NCBI RefSeq assembly: GCF_000333955.1
Contig: NZ_CAPS01000005.1
Location: 1-64,000 of the forward strand
DNA: 64,000 nt
Direction of reading: 5' to 3'
Origin: Rhodococcus sp. AW25M09
GTDB taxonomy: Bacteria; Actinomycetota; Actinomycetes; Mycobacteriales; Mycobacteriaceae
A program made the translations under genes and the position numbers. The notes beneath the pieces were generated by a model, which saw nothing but the letters and a program-made list of their open reading frames with translations, had not been told where the DNA came from and made no database searches. Below, in pieces: positions 51,397-59,474 of the stretch. The first letter of the stretch is position 1. The number at the start of each line of letters is the position of its first letter.

Positions 51397-53184
51397 TCAG
51401 CTCGGCGTCGGCAGTGCGGTGTTGTCGCCTATTCGCAACGCAGCCACCAGTTCTCGATAGAGCGCGTCGGTATTCATGAGCTCCTCGTGGGTGCCCCGGG
51501 CGCGAACCACTCCGTCCTCCATCACCAGGATCGTGTCGGCATCGAGCACGGTGGACAATCGGTGCGCGATGGTGACGACGGCCGCCTCGGACGCGATTGC
51601 TCGGATCACCTCGTGAATGGCTGCCTCGGTGCGGCCGTCGACCTGGGCCGTCGCCTCGTCGAGCAGAAGAATCTCGGGCCGCCGAACAATGGCCCGTGCC
51701 AACGCAATTCGTTGTCGCTGTCCGCCGGAGACGGTGGAGCCGATCAAATCGGTGTCCAATCCGTCGTCCAGCGCACGGATCGCCGAGTCCAGATGTACCG
51801 ACTCGAGGGCCGCCCAGATGTCGGACTCGGTGGCCTCGGGGTGACTGAACAGCAGGTTCTCCCGGATCGAGCCTGGGATCACCGGGGTCTCCTGCTCCAC
51901 GTAGGAGAGCCTGGCCCGCACCTCGTCGATGGTCAGCTCGTCGTACGGAGTTCCACCGAGACGGATTTCACCGCTCTCCGGCGTCAGGAAACGCAGGATC
52001 AGCGAGAACACGCTCGTCTTGCCTGCACCGGACGGCCCGACGATCGCCGTGTGCCCACGCGCCGGCACCTCGAGGTCGATGCCGCACACGGCAGGCTCTC
52101 TACCCGGCGCGTATCTGGCTGTCACACTGCGAAACTCGATGGCGGGCGCGCGCGCTGCGGTTCTCGCCGACCGCACTGTTCCCTCCCGACCCACTTCGGT
52201 CACCAAGTCGTCGATCTGGCGGATACGGGCAGCAGCAGCCATGCCGGCCTGCAGAGCGGTGATGTTGGTCGCCAGAGTCTGGACCGGACCCATCACTTGA
52301 AACGCGTAGAGCAGAAACGCGATCAGACTCGACACTGCGAGCGCTCCGGTACTGACGCGATAGCCGCCGAGCCCGAGTATCCCGATGATCGCCAATTGCA
52401 CTCCGCCGCCGGCGAAGGTCCACGCCAGCGCCGAGATCTTCACCGCTCGCACGCTGTGCTGCGCGGAAATACGCGCCTCCGAGATGACACGTTCCGATTC
52501 GCGCACCTCGGCCCTGCTCGATTTGACGGTGCGGATGGCGCGCAGAGTGCCGTCCAGAATTCCGCCCAGGCGACCCACTGCCTCTTGGGACTGTCTCTGC
52601 GCCACGGCAATCGGCGGCATGAGGCGCGAGAACAGCACGGCGATCGCGATGATGGCCGACGCGATCGCACCGAGCAACACCACGTCGAGAATCGCCATGA
52701 GAATCAGCGCTCCGACCAAGCCGACCACGCTGTTCACTATGGCTACCAATGCATTCGACGCCGCCTCGCGCAGGAGGACGGTGTCGGAGGTGACCCTGGT
52801 GACGAGCTCACCGGTGGGCCGCGTGCCGAGACTGCCGACCGTGGCTCCGAAATACTTGCGCACGATGGACTTGCGGGCATCGAGCACGATTCGTTCGGCC
52901 AGCACCCCCAGCACGATCCACTGCAGGTACAGCACCACCGAACCGACGACGAGCAAACCCACCAGCAGCACGATCGGGGCGATCAGCGAAGCATCGCTGC
53001 CGAGGCCGTCGAGTACTCCCTTCGCGACCATCGGCGTAGCCAGCGCAGCACCGGTACCGACAAGACCGAGGGCCATTCCGACCACGAGGGTCCGGCGGTG
53101 CGGTCGTACGAACTGCCACAACACTCGAAGGTTGGGGAGAGTTATCTTCTTCTTCTCCGCTGTAGCGATCTGCACGTCGACCAT
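51397..53184 (-). CDS. ABC transporter, fused permease and ATPase
   Basis: A 595-residue half-transporter. Six membrane helices (about 25-310) are followed by an ATPase with Walker A GPSGAGKTSV near residue 380, the Q-loop YVEQETPVIPGSIRENLLF, signature VSGGQRQRIALARA near 487, Walker B ILLLDEATAQVD near 508 and the switch His in TIAHRLSTV. It belongs to the MsbA/LmrA-type exporter group and should act as a homodimer, since no partner gene is present. Substrate could be a lipid or drug. It stands downstream of the anti-sigma gene (21-base gap) and could be in one transcript with it. Confidence 0.92.
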   Translation of the reverse strand: MVDVQIATAEKKKITLPNLRVLWQFVRPHRRTLVVGMALGLVGTGAALATPMVAKGVLDGLGSDASLIAPIVLLVGLLVVGSVVLYLQWIVLGVLAERIVLDARKSIVRKYFGATVGSLGTRPTGELVTRVTSDTVLLREAASNALVAIVNSVVGLVGALILMAILDVVLLGAIASAIIAIAVLFSRLMPPIAVAQRQSQEAVGRLGGILDGTLRAIRTVKSSRAEVRESERVISEARISAQHSVRAVKISALAWTFAGGGVQLAIIGILGLGGYRVSTGALAVSSLIAFLLYAFQVMGPVQTLATNITALQAGMAAAARIRQIDDLVTEVGREGTVRSARTAARAPAIEFRSVTARYAPGREPAVCGIDLEVPARGHTAIVGPSGAGKTSVFSLILRFLTPESGEIRLGGTPYDELTIDEVRARLSYVEQETPVIPGSIRENLLFSHPEATESDIWAALESVHLDSAIRALDDGLDTDLIGSTVSGGQRQRIALARAIVRRPEILLLDEATAQVDGRTEAAIHEVIRAIASEAAVVTIAHRLSTVLDADTILVMEDGVVRARGTHEELMNTDALYRELVAALRIGDNTALPTPS

Positions 53185-53205
53185 GTGACCAGTGTGCCGG
53201 AAGGA

Positions 53206-53670
53206 TCAGGAGCTCTGAAGCGCGTCCCAGATCATGTGTACCGTCGTACCGCTCTCATCCGAGGTGACTGCAGCGCTGTCGGCCAAGGCCCGCATCAGCG
53301 GAACACCGCGCCCGCGGTTGGGATCGGAGCTGTGCGACGCCCAATCTCCCCGATCGGTCACCTTCACGTCGATCCGTCCCTCGGCACCACACAGCACCCG
53401 GATGTCGAGAGTGCCACGATCGGAATGGTCTCGATACGCGTGCTCGACACTGTTCGCTATGGCCTCGTACGTCGCCAACACCACGTCGTACGCCCGATCC
53501 TGATCGACGCCCACACCGTCCAACCACTCCCCGAGCTCACGACGAAGTTCCGACGCTCGATCCGCATCAGCCGGTTCGCCGGTGAACAGAAGTTCTTCCA
53601 TTCGCGCGCCTGCCGTCGAGATCGAACTGTCGGAATGTGAGTCGTCACCTCCGGAGAGTGTCGCCATCAT
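53206..53670 (-). CDS. Anti-sigma regulatory factor (RsbW-like GHKL ATPase)
   Basis: A 154-residue protein with the HATPase fold of SpoIIAB/RsbW: VLATYEAIANSVEHAYRDH (N-box), VKVTDRGDWAS (G1 box, DxG), NRGRGVPLMRALAD (G2 box) and a final strand GTTVHMIWDA. It should bind a sigma factor and phosphorylate the partner STAS protein. The STAS gene is encoded 21 bases upstream on the same strand. No sigma factor gene is present in the window, so the target is elsewhere. ATG 53670 is used; a second ATG follows directly. Confidence 0.88.
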   Translation of the reverse strand: MMATLSGGDDSHSDSSISTAGARMEELLFTGEPADADRASELRRELGEWLDGVGVDQDRAYDVVLATYEAIANSVEHAYRDHSDRGTLDIRVLCGAEGRIDVKVTDRGDWASHSSDPNRGRGVPLMRALADSAAVTSDESGTTVHMIWDALQSS

Positions 53671-53691
53671 GAGTCCCGTCTACCCAAAAGT

Positions 53692-54072
53692 TCAAGATCT
53701 ACCCTTGTGAATTGCAACGAATGCTTCGTCGACCGTTGCGTAGATGCCGAACACCTCGTCGAGACCGACCAGAGTGAGCGGGCGACCGGTGGCCGGACCA
53801 TCCGCGACCACCGCAAACCCGGCCCCACCGCCGAGTTGCTGATGCGTCGACGCCAGCAGCGACATGCCTGCAGATGCGAGAAATCCCACATCACTGAGAT
53901 CGATCACCACGGCCGTCGGCGACTTCTCGAGCACCAGAGCGACCGATTCGGACAAGTCGGGAGCAGTCACCAGATCCAGTTCACCGGACACGGCCAGAAT
54001 CACATCCTGATCACGCCACTCCACGATTACATCGAAGTGCTGGGGCCCGGGGCCCATATCGTCGGCAGTCAC
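53692..54072 (-). CDS. STAS-domain anti-anti-sigma factor
   Basis: A 126-residue protein with the SpoIIAA/RsbV fold: VILAVSGELDLVTAPDL near residue 26, AVVIDLSDVGFLASAGMSLL with the likely phospho-serine in LASAGM near residue 68. Partner of the anti-sigma ATPase encoded just downstream: unphosphorylated, it would bind the ATPase and free the sigma factor. The upstream gap holds a 31-bp tandem repeat, which may influence its expression. Confidence 0.9.
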   Translation of the reverse strand: MTADDMGPGPQHFDVIVEWRDQDVILAVSGELDLVTAPDLSESVALVLEKSPTAVVIDLSDVGFLASAGMSLLASTHQQLGGGAGFAVVADGPATGRPLTLVGLDEVFGIYATVDEAFVAIHKGRS

Positions 54073-54125
54073 ACGGCGACTTTACCCCGCCGTTAGCAGA
54101 CAACCAGCGCCGGCGAAGTCCACTA

Positions 54126-54206
54126 GATGTGACATTGACCCCCGAAAAGTCCACTAGACGTGACATTGACTCCCGTGGGGCCCGGGCGACGTGACATTGA
54201 CTCTCG
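54126..54206. repeat. 31-bp tandem repeat in a divergent promoter gap
   Basis: The core GAYGTGACATTGACYCYCG occurs at 54126, 54157 and 54188, exactly 31 bases apart. A decayed fourth copy begins at 54219. Two versions of the spacer exist (AAAGTCCACTA and GTGGGGCCCGGGC). The array lies in the 206-base gap between the STAS gene and the fluoride-channel gene. TGACATTGAC could hold a -35-like or activator-binding sequence. Confidence 0.8.
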
Positions 54207-54278
54207 TGGGGCCCGGGCGACGACGGCGGCATTGCGTCCGCACAGCCGACTTGTCGCACGCGTACTAGGCTCGCTGCG

Positions 54279-54677
54279 GTGATCGAGGGACTGCAACGAG
54301 CGGACCGTCGTCGTTCGGTCGTCGACTATGTCGCGGTCACCATCGGCGGCGCAGTCGGCGCTGCGTTGCGGTACGAGGTATGGACGTGGCGCTCATCGCC
54401 GCGGTGGCTGTTGATGAGCACCTTCGGCGTCAATGTGTTCGGCTGTCTTGTCGTCGGTGCTGCGCTCGGGTATTTGTCCGGCCGGCCGGCTCCGGCGGCT
54501 CGTGCGGGGCTGTTCGGCCTTGCCTGCGGATTCACCACTTTCAGCTTGTACGCGTTTCAGGCGGTGACGCATCGCGGCGCGTGGAATTCGGTGATCTATC
54601 TGCTGGGAACACCGATGCTGGCCTTGATCGCGACGGCTCTCGGAGCGGCGATCACCAGACCGCGCACCACGCCATGA
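54279..54677 (+). CDS. crcB: CrcB/Fluc fluoride channel subunit
   Basis: A 132-residue protein with four membrane helices and the Fluc signatures: VTIGGAVGAALRYEVW (GGxxGAxxRY), MSTFGVNVFGCLVVGAALG (conserved Asn) and LACGFTTFSLYAFQA (the GFTTFS motif). Fluc channels are dimers that let fluoride leave the cytoplasm. GTG 54279 is preceded by TAGGCT, suggesting a short or absent leader. It overlaps the next, related gene by ATGA, so the active channel may be a heterodimer. Confidence 0.9.
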   Translation: MIEGLQRADRRRSVVDYVAVTIGGAVGAALRYEVWTWRSSPRWLLMSTFGVNVFGCLVVGAALGYLSGRPAPAARAGLFGLACGFTTFSLYAFQAVTHRGAWNSVIYLLGTPMLALIATALGAAITRPRTTP

Positions 54678-55039
54678 CGACGATCGTGCTGGTGGCAGCC
54701 GGGGGTGGGTTGGCGGCGCTCGCGCAGTTCGTGTTCTCGTTCGCGCTCACGTCTCGGCGACGGCTGTCCGCGCTCAATCTGACGGCATCTGCGGCCTTGG
54801 GACTGGTATTCGCGATCGATCCACCGGAAGCTCTTCGATCGGTGGTGGCCGTCGGTTTCCTGGCTTCCGTGGCTCCGATGGCAGCGGTGGCAGTGGTCAC
54901 TCTCCGACTCACCCGCGATCAGCAATATCGCAGCGCAGCAGCATTTTTCGTTGCAAACATCGTGGGCGGTATCGCTGCCGTGATGTTCGGATTCCTGGCA
55001 TGGAAGTCCGGCGTCACGCTCTATCACAAGCTGGTGTGA
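54674..55039 (+). CDS. Divergent CrcB/Fluc-like subunit
   Basis: A 121-residue protein with four hydrophobic segments and the outline of CrcB: VLVAAGGGLAALAQFVFSFAL in place of GGxxGAxxRY, and ALNLTASAALGLVFA with the conserved Asn. The third-helix GFTTFS motif is missing (VGFLASVAPMAAVAVV). Length and position fit the second subunit of a two-gene Fluc locus. It may be a structural half of a heterodimer whose pore residues come from the other chain, or a decaying copy. ATG 54674 overlaps the crcB stop. Confidence 0.72.
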   Translation: MTTIVLVAAGGGLAALAQFVFSFALTSRRRLSALNLTASAALGLVFAIDPPEALRSVVAVGFLASVAPMAAVAVVTLRLTRDQQYRSAAAFFVANIVGGIAAVMFGFLAWKSGVTLYHKLV

Positions 55040-55044
55040 GCAGG

Positions 55045-55620
55045 TCAGTCGTTCAGCGAGTTATCGCACGTTCCCTGGATACCTGCCTTGACGAATCCCG
55101 CGAGCTGGTACAGGTAGGTGAATTCCCACTCGACGAGGGAGAAGTCGTAGGCACGAGGCGTCGGACGCATGGTGACGGTGCCGTCGAAGCATCGATCGAA
55201 GATGAACCGTGCACGGGGTAGGTGGTAGCGCCAGGTGACGACTACGACGTGATTCCACCCGCGCTCACGGGCGAGGTTCTGGGTGAAGATTGCCTCTCCG
55301 CGCGTGGTCGACGGAGCCGGTGGAATGCAGAGCACCTCGAACTGCGAGGTGGAAGCCGCACAGTACTTCTTCATCGTCGGGTCGCTGGAACCGTACGGAT
55401 CGGACAGCACGACGGTCTTGGCCACTCCCTGCTGAGCGAGTGAGATGCCGTATGCCTCTCGGCCGTCGTGCTCACCGCCCAGCACGACGATGGCATCGGC
55501 GGTAGTCATCGGATCGACGCGAGCCTTGGTGAAGGCGACGTAGCCGCCGATACCCACCAGAGACACCATTACAACTGGGATCGCGAAAGCGAGAATCAGC
55601 AGCAAGCGTCCGCGGAGCAC
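55045..55620 (-). CDS. YdcF/SanA-like DUF218 protein
   Basis: A 191-residue protein with one N-terminal membrane helix (LLILAFAIPVVMVSLVGIGG) and an outside DUF218 domain: ADAIVVLGGEHDGREAYGIS, VVLSDPYGSSD, TTRGEAIFTQNLARERGW and VVVTWRYHLPRARFIF. The GG-E-T-R-E and TxxxHxxRA-like residues are the usual set. DUF218 proteins are implicated in envelope or polysaccharide processing and may bind nucleotide-linked substrates. It is convergent with the CrcB-like pair (5-base gap). Confidence 0.85.
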   Translation of the reverse strand: MLRGRLLLILAFAIPVVMVSLVGIGGYVAFTKARVDPMTTADAIVVLGGEHDGREAYGISLAQQGVAKTVVLSDPYGSSDPTMKKYCAASTSQFEVLCIPPAPSTTRGEAIFTQNLARERGWNHVVVVTWRYHLPRARFIFDRCFDGTVTMRPTPRAYDFSLVEWEFTYLYQLAGFVKAGIQGTCDNSLND

Positions 55621-55674
55621 CTCACCAGGTTAGGGAAGGTGATCCGCGGGCGCGCGATCAGAGACTTGGATCAC

Positions 55675-55881
55675 TCACTCGCTGGGCTGCGGGATGGTGA
55701 CGTTGCAGTCCGTGACCTCGGGGTTGATGCCGAAATAGTTGAGTGGTCCTGCGACAACGGTCAAGGCGATGGTTCCCGCGCCTGCACAGTTCTCGGGTCC
55801 GCTCTCGAAGTCTCCGCGCTGGTACGACGCGAAAGCGCCGACAATCAGCCAGACGAGAACGATCAACGTTACGAACCTCAT
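55675..55881 (-). CDS. Small secreted or membrane protein, 68 residues
   Basis: From ATG 55881, with AAGGGGG upstream; the longer ORF to 56001 overlaps the MerR gene. One N-terminal hydrophobic helix (RFVTLIVLVWLIVGAFASYQ) is followed by a short outside part with two cysteines (PENCAGAG and VTDCNVTIPQP) that may form a disulfide. It resembles small actinobacterial proteins of unknown function seen near many loci. It lies between YdcF and the MerR gene on the same strand. Confidence 0.68.
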   Translation of the reverse strand: MRFVTLIVLVWLIVGAFASYQRGDFESGPENCAGAGTIALTVVAGPLNYFGINPEVTDCNVTIPQPSE

Positions 55882-55960
55882 GGTGCCCCCTTCAGCAGTC
55901 AGCCGCCGTTCGGCTGTCGGTAAACGAGTGTGTCCGATTGCCGCACTCTTCAAACCGGAT

Positions 55961-56695
55961 TCACTCGTTCTGCCTGGCCAGCGTCTGCGACAGATACTCA
56001 TCCAGTGCCTTTTCCTGGACGCGGTCGAGGGCTCGGGCGAGTTCCGCTTGCGCCGATGTCATCGCCAGGCTGCGCATCTTCTCGAACATCTCGGTGGTCT
56101 CGGCGATCTCGCCCGATTTCGGGAGCCAACCCGGCCCGTGTTGCTCCGCCAAGTGGTCGGTCACGCACCCCACCATCGACTCGGCGATGGCATTCATCTT
56201 CGAGGCGGTCAGCTCGTGCTGATCGAGCAACTGCTCCAGGGTGAAGCCGTACTGGCTCAGATCGACGAACACCTCGAGAAGAGCGGGGTCGAGGATCTCG
56301 CACTGGTCGCCGTCGATCCTGATCAGCTTCGCTGCGGTCAGTCGCGCAACGATGGTGTCGTTGTCATCTCCGAGAAATTCCGCGATCAGCTCGAGGGGAA
56401 TGGTAGTGGTCTCTTCGGACGACCATTTACGGGTGACGATTTCCTGGAGCCCGAGGATCTCCCCCAGATCCTTGCCCTGCTCCCAGCCCGAGAAGAAATC
56501 GGCGATGTGCGCCGAGGTGAACCCCCGTTGAAGCAGCGCGTCGATCACCTTCAGCCGCGTCAGGTGATCGTCATCGTAGATTCCGACGCGGCCTCGGAGA
56601 GTTGGCGGCGGAAGTAGTCCGCGTTCCTGGTAAGCCCGCACGTTGCGAGTGGTCGTCTTGGCCTCTCGAGCCAAGTCGTCGATTCGATACTCCAC
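55961..56695 (-). CDS. MerR-family transcriptional regulator
   Basis: A 244-residue protein from GTG 56695 (GGGAGG upstream); the ORF start at 56779 would run into the neighbour. N-terminal MerR winged helix: YRIDDLAREAKTTTRNVRAYQ, ERGLLPPPTLRGRVGIYDDD, HLTRLKVIDALLQRGFTSAHI. The C-terminal 150 residues are a helical ligand domain with no cysteine set for metals. It ends the minus-strand mymA-like run (hydrolase, SDR, diiron protein, monooxygenase, small protein) and probably controls it. Ligand unknown. Confidence 0.87.
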   Translation of the reverse strand: MEYRIDDLAREAKTTTRNVRAYQERGLLPPPTLRGRVGIYDDDHLTRLKVIDALLQRGFTSAHIADFFSGWEQGKDLGEILGLQEIVTRKWSSEETTTIPLELIAEFLGDDNDTIVARLTAAKLIRIDGDQCEILDPALLEVFVDLSQYGFTLEQLLDQHELTASKMNAIAESMVGCVTDHLAEQHGPGWLPKSGEIAETTEMFEKMRSLAMTSAQAELARALDRVQEKALDEYLSQTLARQNE

Positions 56696-56775
56696 CGATC
56701 TCCCTCCCTCCGCCGCGCGCCGACCCACAGGATATACGTCGACCACGCGGCGGAAGGGAGAGCCGGTTTTGAACC

Positions 56776-57012
56776 TCATCGCACCGGAAGCATGCTCTCG
56801 TGCAAGGCGTTCACTTGGTCAGCGATGGTGTCTACCTTATCGAGTGCACCCAACTTGGCGTCGAGCATGGTGAGAACCTCCTGTACTTTCGCCAACGTCG
56901 CCGCCACCTCGTCGAGAGTTCCATCGACGCGCCCGAGCACGTCGTCGACGTTGCCGAGTGCCTTGTCTGCCCGTCCGATCACGTCGGCCGGGTTTTTGGG
57001 GAGAAATCCCAT
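56776..57012 (-). CDS. Small helical protein of the monooxygenase operon
   Basis: A 78-residue protein from ATG 57012. After NPADVIGRADKALGNVDDVL it is a long amphipathic helix with heptad-like Leu/Val spacing (TLDEVAATLAKVQEVLTML, LGALDKVDTIADQVNAL), as in phasin-like or coiled-coil proteins. The larger ORF that includes it reads in the wrong frame through the monooxygenase gene. It sits 20 bases after the monooxygenase stop. It may coat lipid inclusions or scaffold the enzymes; unproven. Confidence 0.65.
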   Translation of the reverse strand: MGFLPKNPADVIGRADKALGNVDDVLGRVDGTLDEVAATLAKVQEVLTMLDAKLGALDKVDTIADQVNALHESMLPVR

Positions 57013-57032
57013 CTTCGTTTCTTTCGTGTGGT

Positions 57033-58556
57033 TCAGGAGTGGGCAACGACCCGGGTGGGTTCCCGGGGTACGTCCACGCGACTCGGGACGGCGTTGTAGT
57101 CGCCCTGCTCGACGTGTTCGAGTTGGGCGACGTACTGGGTGGCGAAGCCGGGGAACATGGTGGCATTGAAACCGTCTTCGGTGAGATACCAACTGCTGCA
57201 ACCGGAATTCCAGGTCGTCTTCGCCAGTTTGCGCTGAATCTCCTCGTTGTACGCATCCTGAACGTCCTGGCGCACATCTGCGCTGTGCAGATTGCCGTCC
57301 AGCACGAGGGAGATCGCCTCGACGAGGTAGTCGATCTGAGCCTCCATGTACACCAGCGCCGAGCTGTGTCCAGGCCCGGAGTTCGGCCCGAAGGTGAAGT
57401 ACATGTTCGGGTAGCCCGATACCGCAATACTCTTGTACGCCTTGGCCCCTGCGCTCCATTCGTCGGCCAGCACGCGGCCGTCGCGACCAGTGATCGGTAT
57501 GGGCGTCCCGGTGTTGGAGACGTCGAATCCGGTGGCGAAGACGATGGCATCGAACTGGTGCTCGACGCCTTCCACGGTCCGAATTCCCCTCGGTGAGAGC
57601 GTCGCGATCGGCCAGGTCACCAGCGTGCAGTTCGGCTTCTGAAGAGCCGGGTAGTAGTCGCTGGTCATCAACAGTCGCTTGCAGCCGGCCCGAAAACGGG
57701 GTGTCAGCTGACGCCGTAGCCAGGGATCGCGAACCTGACGACGCAGATGCACGCGACCGACCAATTCGACGATGCGAGTGAGCGGTGTTTTCCAGACGAC
57801 ACCGAGGGCGACGAACTCGTGGCCCCAGAACCATAGCGAACGCGCCAGGGTCTGAGTCTGCGGGACCCGCGCGTATCGACGCTTGGTGCCGGCCCGCGTC
57901 TTTCGATTGATCCGGGGCAACGTCCAACCGGGAGTGCGTTGGAACACCTTGACCGTCTCGGCGATCTTCACCAGTTCGGGAACGATCTGCACAGCGCTCG
58001 CCCCGGTTCCGACGACCGCGATCTTCTTGCCCTCGAAGTCGTAGTCGTGATCCCAGCGCGCACTGTGGATCTTGTGCCCCTCGTAGGTGTCGATGCCGCG
58101 AATGTTCGGTAGGCTGGCGTTGGCGAGCGGCCCCGACGCCATCACTACCGTGCGCGCTCGAACATCGGCCCGCCCGTCGCTGCTCAGATGCCAGTGACCG
58201 GCCGCTTCGTTCCAGATTATGTCGATAACGTTGTGCCCGAATCGAATACGCGACTCGATGTCGAACTCGTTCACCATCGTGTGGATGTAGTCGAGAATCT
58301 CGCCGCTACCGGAGTAGGTGTGCGACCAGTCCGGATTGGGCGCAAAGCTGTACGAGTACAACCTCGACGGAATGTCGCAGGCTGCGCCCGGGTAGGTGTT
58401 GTCGCGCCAGGTTCCACCGACTGCGCTGCCGCGTTCGAGGATGACGAAGTTCTCGATACCTTTGTTGCGCAGTCGGATAGCCGCACCGATTCCGGCGAAT
58501 CCCGCGCCGACGATCACCGCATCGAGCACATCTTCACGCACATCGAACTCGCTCAT
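57033..58556 (-). CDS. Flavin-containing Baeyer-Villiger-type monooxygenase (MymA-like)
   Basis: A 507-residue protein from ATG 58556 (ATGA overlap with the diiron gene). First Rossmann motif VIVGAGFAGIGAAIRL near residue 14, GGTWRDNTYPGAACDIP with the BVMO-type flavin loop, a fingerprint close to FxGxxxHxxxW (YEGHKIHSARWD, Phe changed to Tyr) and the NADPH motif VVGTGASAVQIVPEL. It should oxygenate ketones or heteroatoms with NADPH and O2. The neighbour set (SDR, alpha/beta-hydrolase) matches the mymA locus of M. tuberculosis, linked to envelope lipids and acid survival. True substrate unknown. Confidence 0.9.
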   Translation of the reverse strand: MSEFDVREDVLDAVIVGAGFAGIGAAIRLRNKGIENFVILERGSAVGGTWRDNTYPGAACDIPSRLYSYSFAPNPDWSHTYSGSGEILDYIHTMVNEFDIESRIRFGHNVIDIIWNEAAGHWHLSSDGRADVRARTVVMASGPLANASLPNIRGIDTYEGHKIHSARWDHDYDFEGKKIAVVGTGASAVQIVPELVKIAETVKVFQRTPGWTLPRINRKTRAGTKRRYARVPQTQTLARSLWFWGHEFVALGVVWKTPLTRIVELVGRVHLRRQVRDPWLRRQLTPRFRAGCKRLLMTSDYYPALQKPNCTLVTWPIATLSPRGIRTVEGVEHQFDAIVFATGFDVSNTGTPIPITGRDGRVLADEWSAGAKAYKSIAVSGYPNMYFTFGPNSGPGHSSALVYMEAQIDYLVEAISLVLDGNLHSADVRQDVQDAYNEEIQRKLAKTTWNSGCSSWYLTEDGFNATMFPGFATQYVAQLEHVEQGDYNAVPSRVDVPREPTRVVAHS

Positions 58557-59473
58557 GCGACGGGCTCGTAGGTCAGTTCCTTGGCCCAGGTCGGCTCGGA
58601 ATTGAGTGTCTTGGCCGGGTACCGGCCGGTCAGCTTCACCAGTCCGTCCGCAAGGAGGTGATAGGGATGCTTGCGATTGATCACGATGCTGCCGTGCCAC
58701 TGCACGATTCGATACATCGGCACGCGCAGCGCCTCCGGGCTGCGCTGCCCCACACTGCGGAATCTCTTCATCGCGGTGTAGAGCCGCTCTTCGTCGACGC
58801 CCATCTCGACGATGTTGTCGCGCATCTTGTTCAGCAGCGGGATGTACCGCAGAGTGCCGACGATGAGGGCAGGATTCATCCACGCACCGACGGTGTCGAC
58901 CAGAATCTTGCGCATCCGAGAATGCCCGAGCAGCTCGATCACCGCGAAATCGACAGCCAGATGGCGTGATTCGTCCGAGTTGATCTTCTTGAACACGGCT
59001 TGACACACCGGGTCGTCGATCTCGTCCATGATGAACTTCACCAGCGCACCGTCCAATGCGACCTCGAGCATCGGAATGACGGTTCCCAGCACGGCCAGCG
59101 ACAGCCCGTCGGAGTGCTTGTCCAGCCAGTCGATCACGAGCTTGACGTTGATGTTCGGCTCGGGCATCTGATCGCCGTCGAGCATGCCCCACCGACGCAT
59201 GAGAGCGAGTTCGGCATTGGCATGCTTCTGCTCTTCGGCGTGGAAGTAGCGATAGATTTCGGCCAAGGTCTCGTTCGGTGCCTTCAGCGCCATCGCGGCG
59301 AAGCCTCGCGCCCCCACGTTCTCGATCCACATCAGATCGGACATGAAGGGCTTGAGCTTGGCGTGCAGTTCCGGGCTGATGGTCTCGGCCCCCGGTGCGT
59401 CCCAATCGATGTCGGCCAGCGCCCACTGCCGATCCTTGATCTTGGTCAACATGTCTTCGAAATCCATTGCCAT
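58553..59473 (-). CDS. Ferritin-like diiron protein
   Basis: A 306-residue helical protein carrying two ExxH pairs: YRYFHAEEQKHANAELALM near residue 78 and INSDESRHLAVDFAVIELLG near residue 165. Additional acids in LMWIENVGARGFAAM and PMLEVALDGALVKFIMDE complete a likely diiron site of the ferritin-like/AurF-type oxidase group. Some homologues are called reductases without proof. It overlaps the monooxygenase gene by ATGA and follows the SDR gene closely, so it is part of the same oxidative pathway. Confidence 0.82.
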   Translation of the reverse strand: MAMDFEDMLTKIKDRQWALADIDWDAPGAETISPELHAKLKPFMSDLMWIENVGARGFAAMALKAPNETLAEIYRYFHAEEQKHANAELALMRRWGMLDGDQMPEPNINVKLVIDWLDKHSDGLSLAVLGTVIPMLEVALDGALVKFIMDEIDDPVCQAVFKKINSDESRHLAVDFAVIELLGHSRMRKILVDTVGAWMNPALIVGTLRYIPLLNKMRDNIVEMGVDEERLYTAMKRFRSVGQRSPEALRVPMYRIVQWHGSIVINRKHPYHLLADGLVKLTGRYPAKTLNSEPTWAKELTYEPVA

Positions 59474-59474
59474 G

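Noticed and set aside
54126-54240. The 31-bp repeat array as a CRISPR
   Set aside because: There are only three copies, the spacers are themselves repeated, and no cas gene is present.
57033-59426. A 797-codon frame that would fuse upstream sequence to the monooxygenase
   Set aside because: Its first 290 codons are an out-of-frame reading of the diiron protein gene; the monooxygenase starts at 58556.
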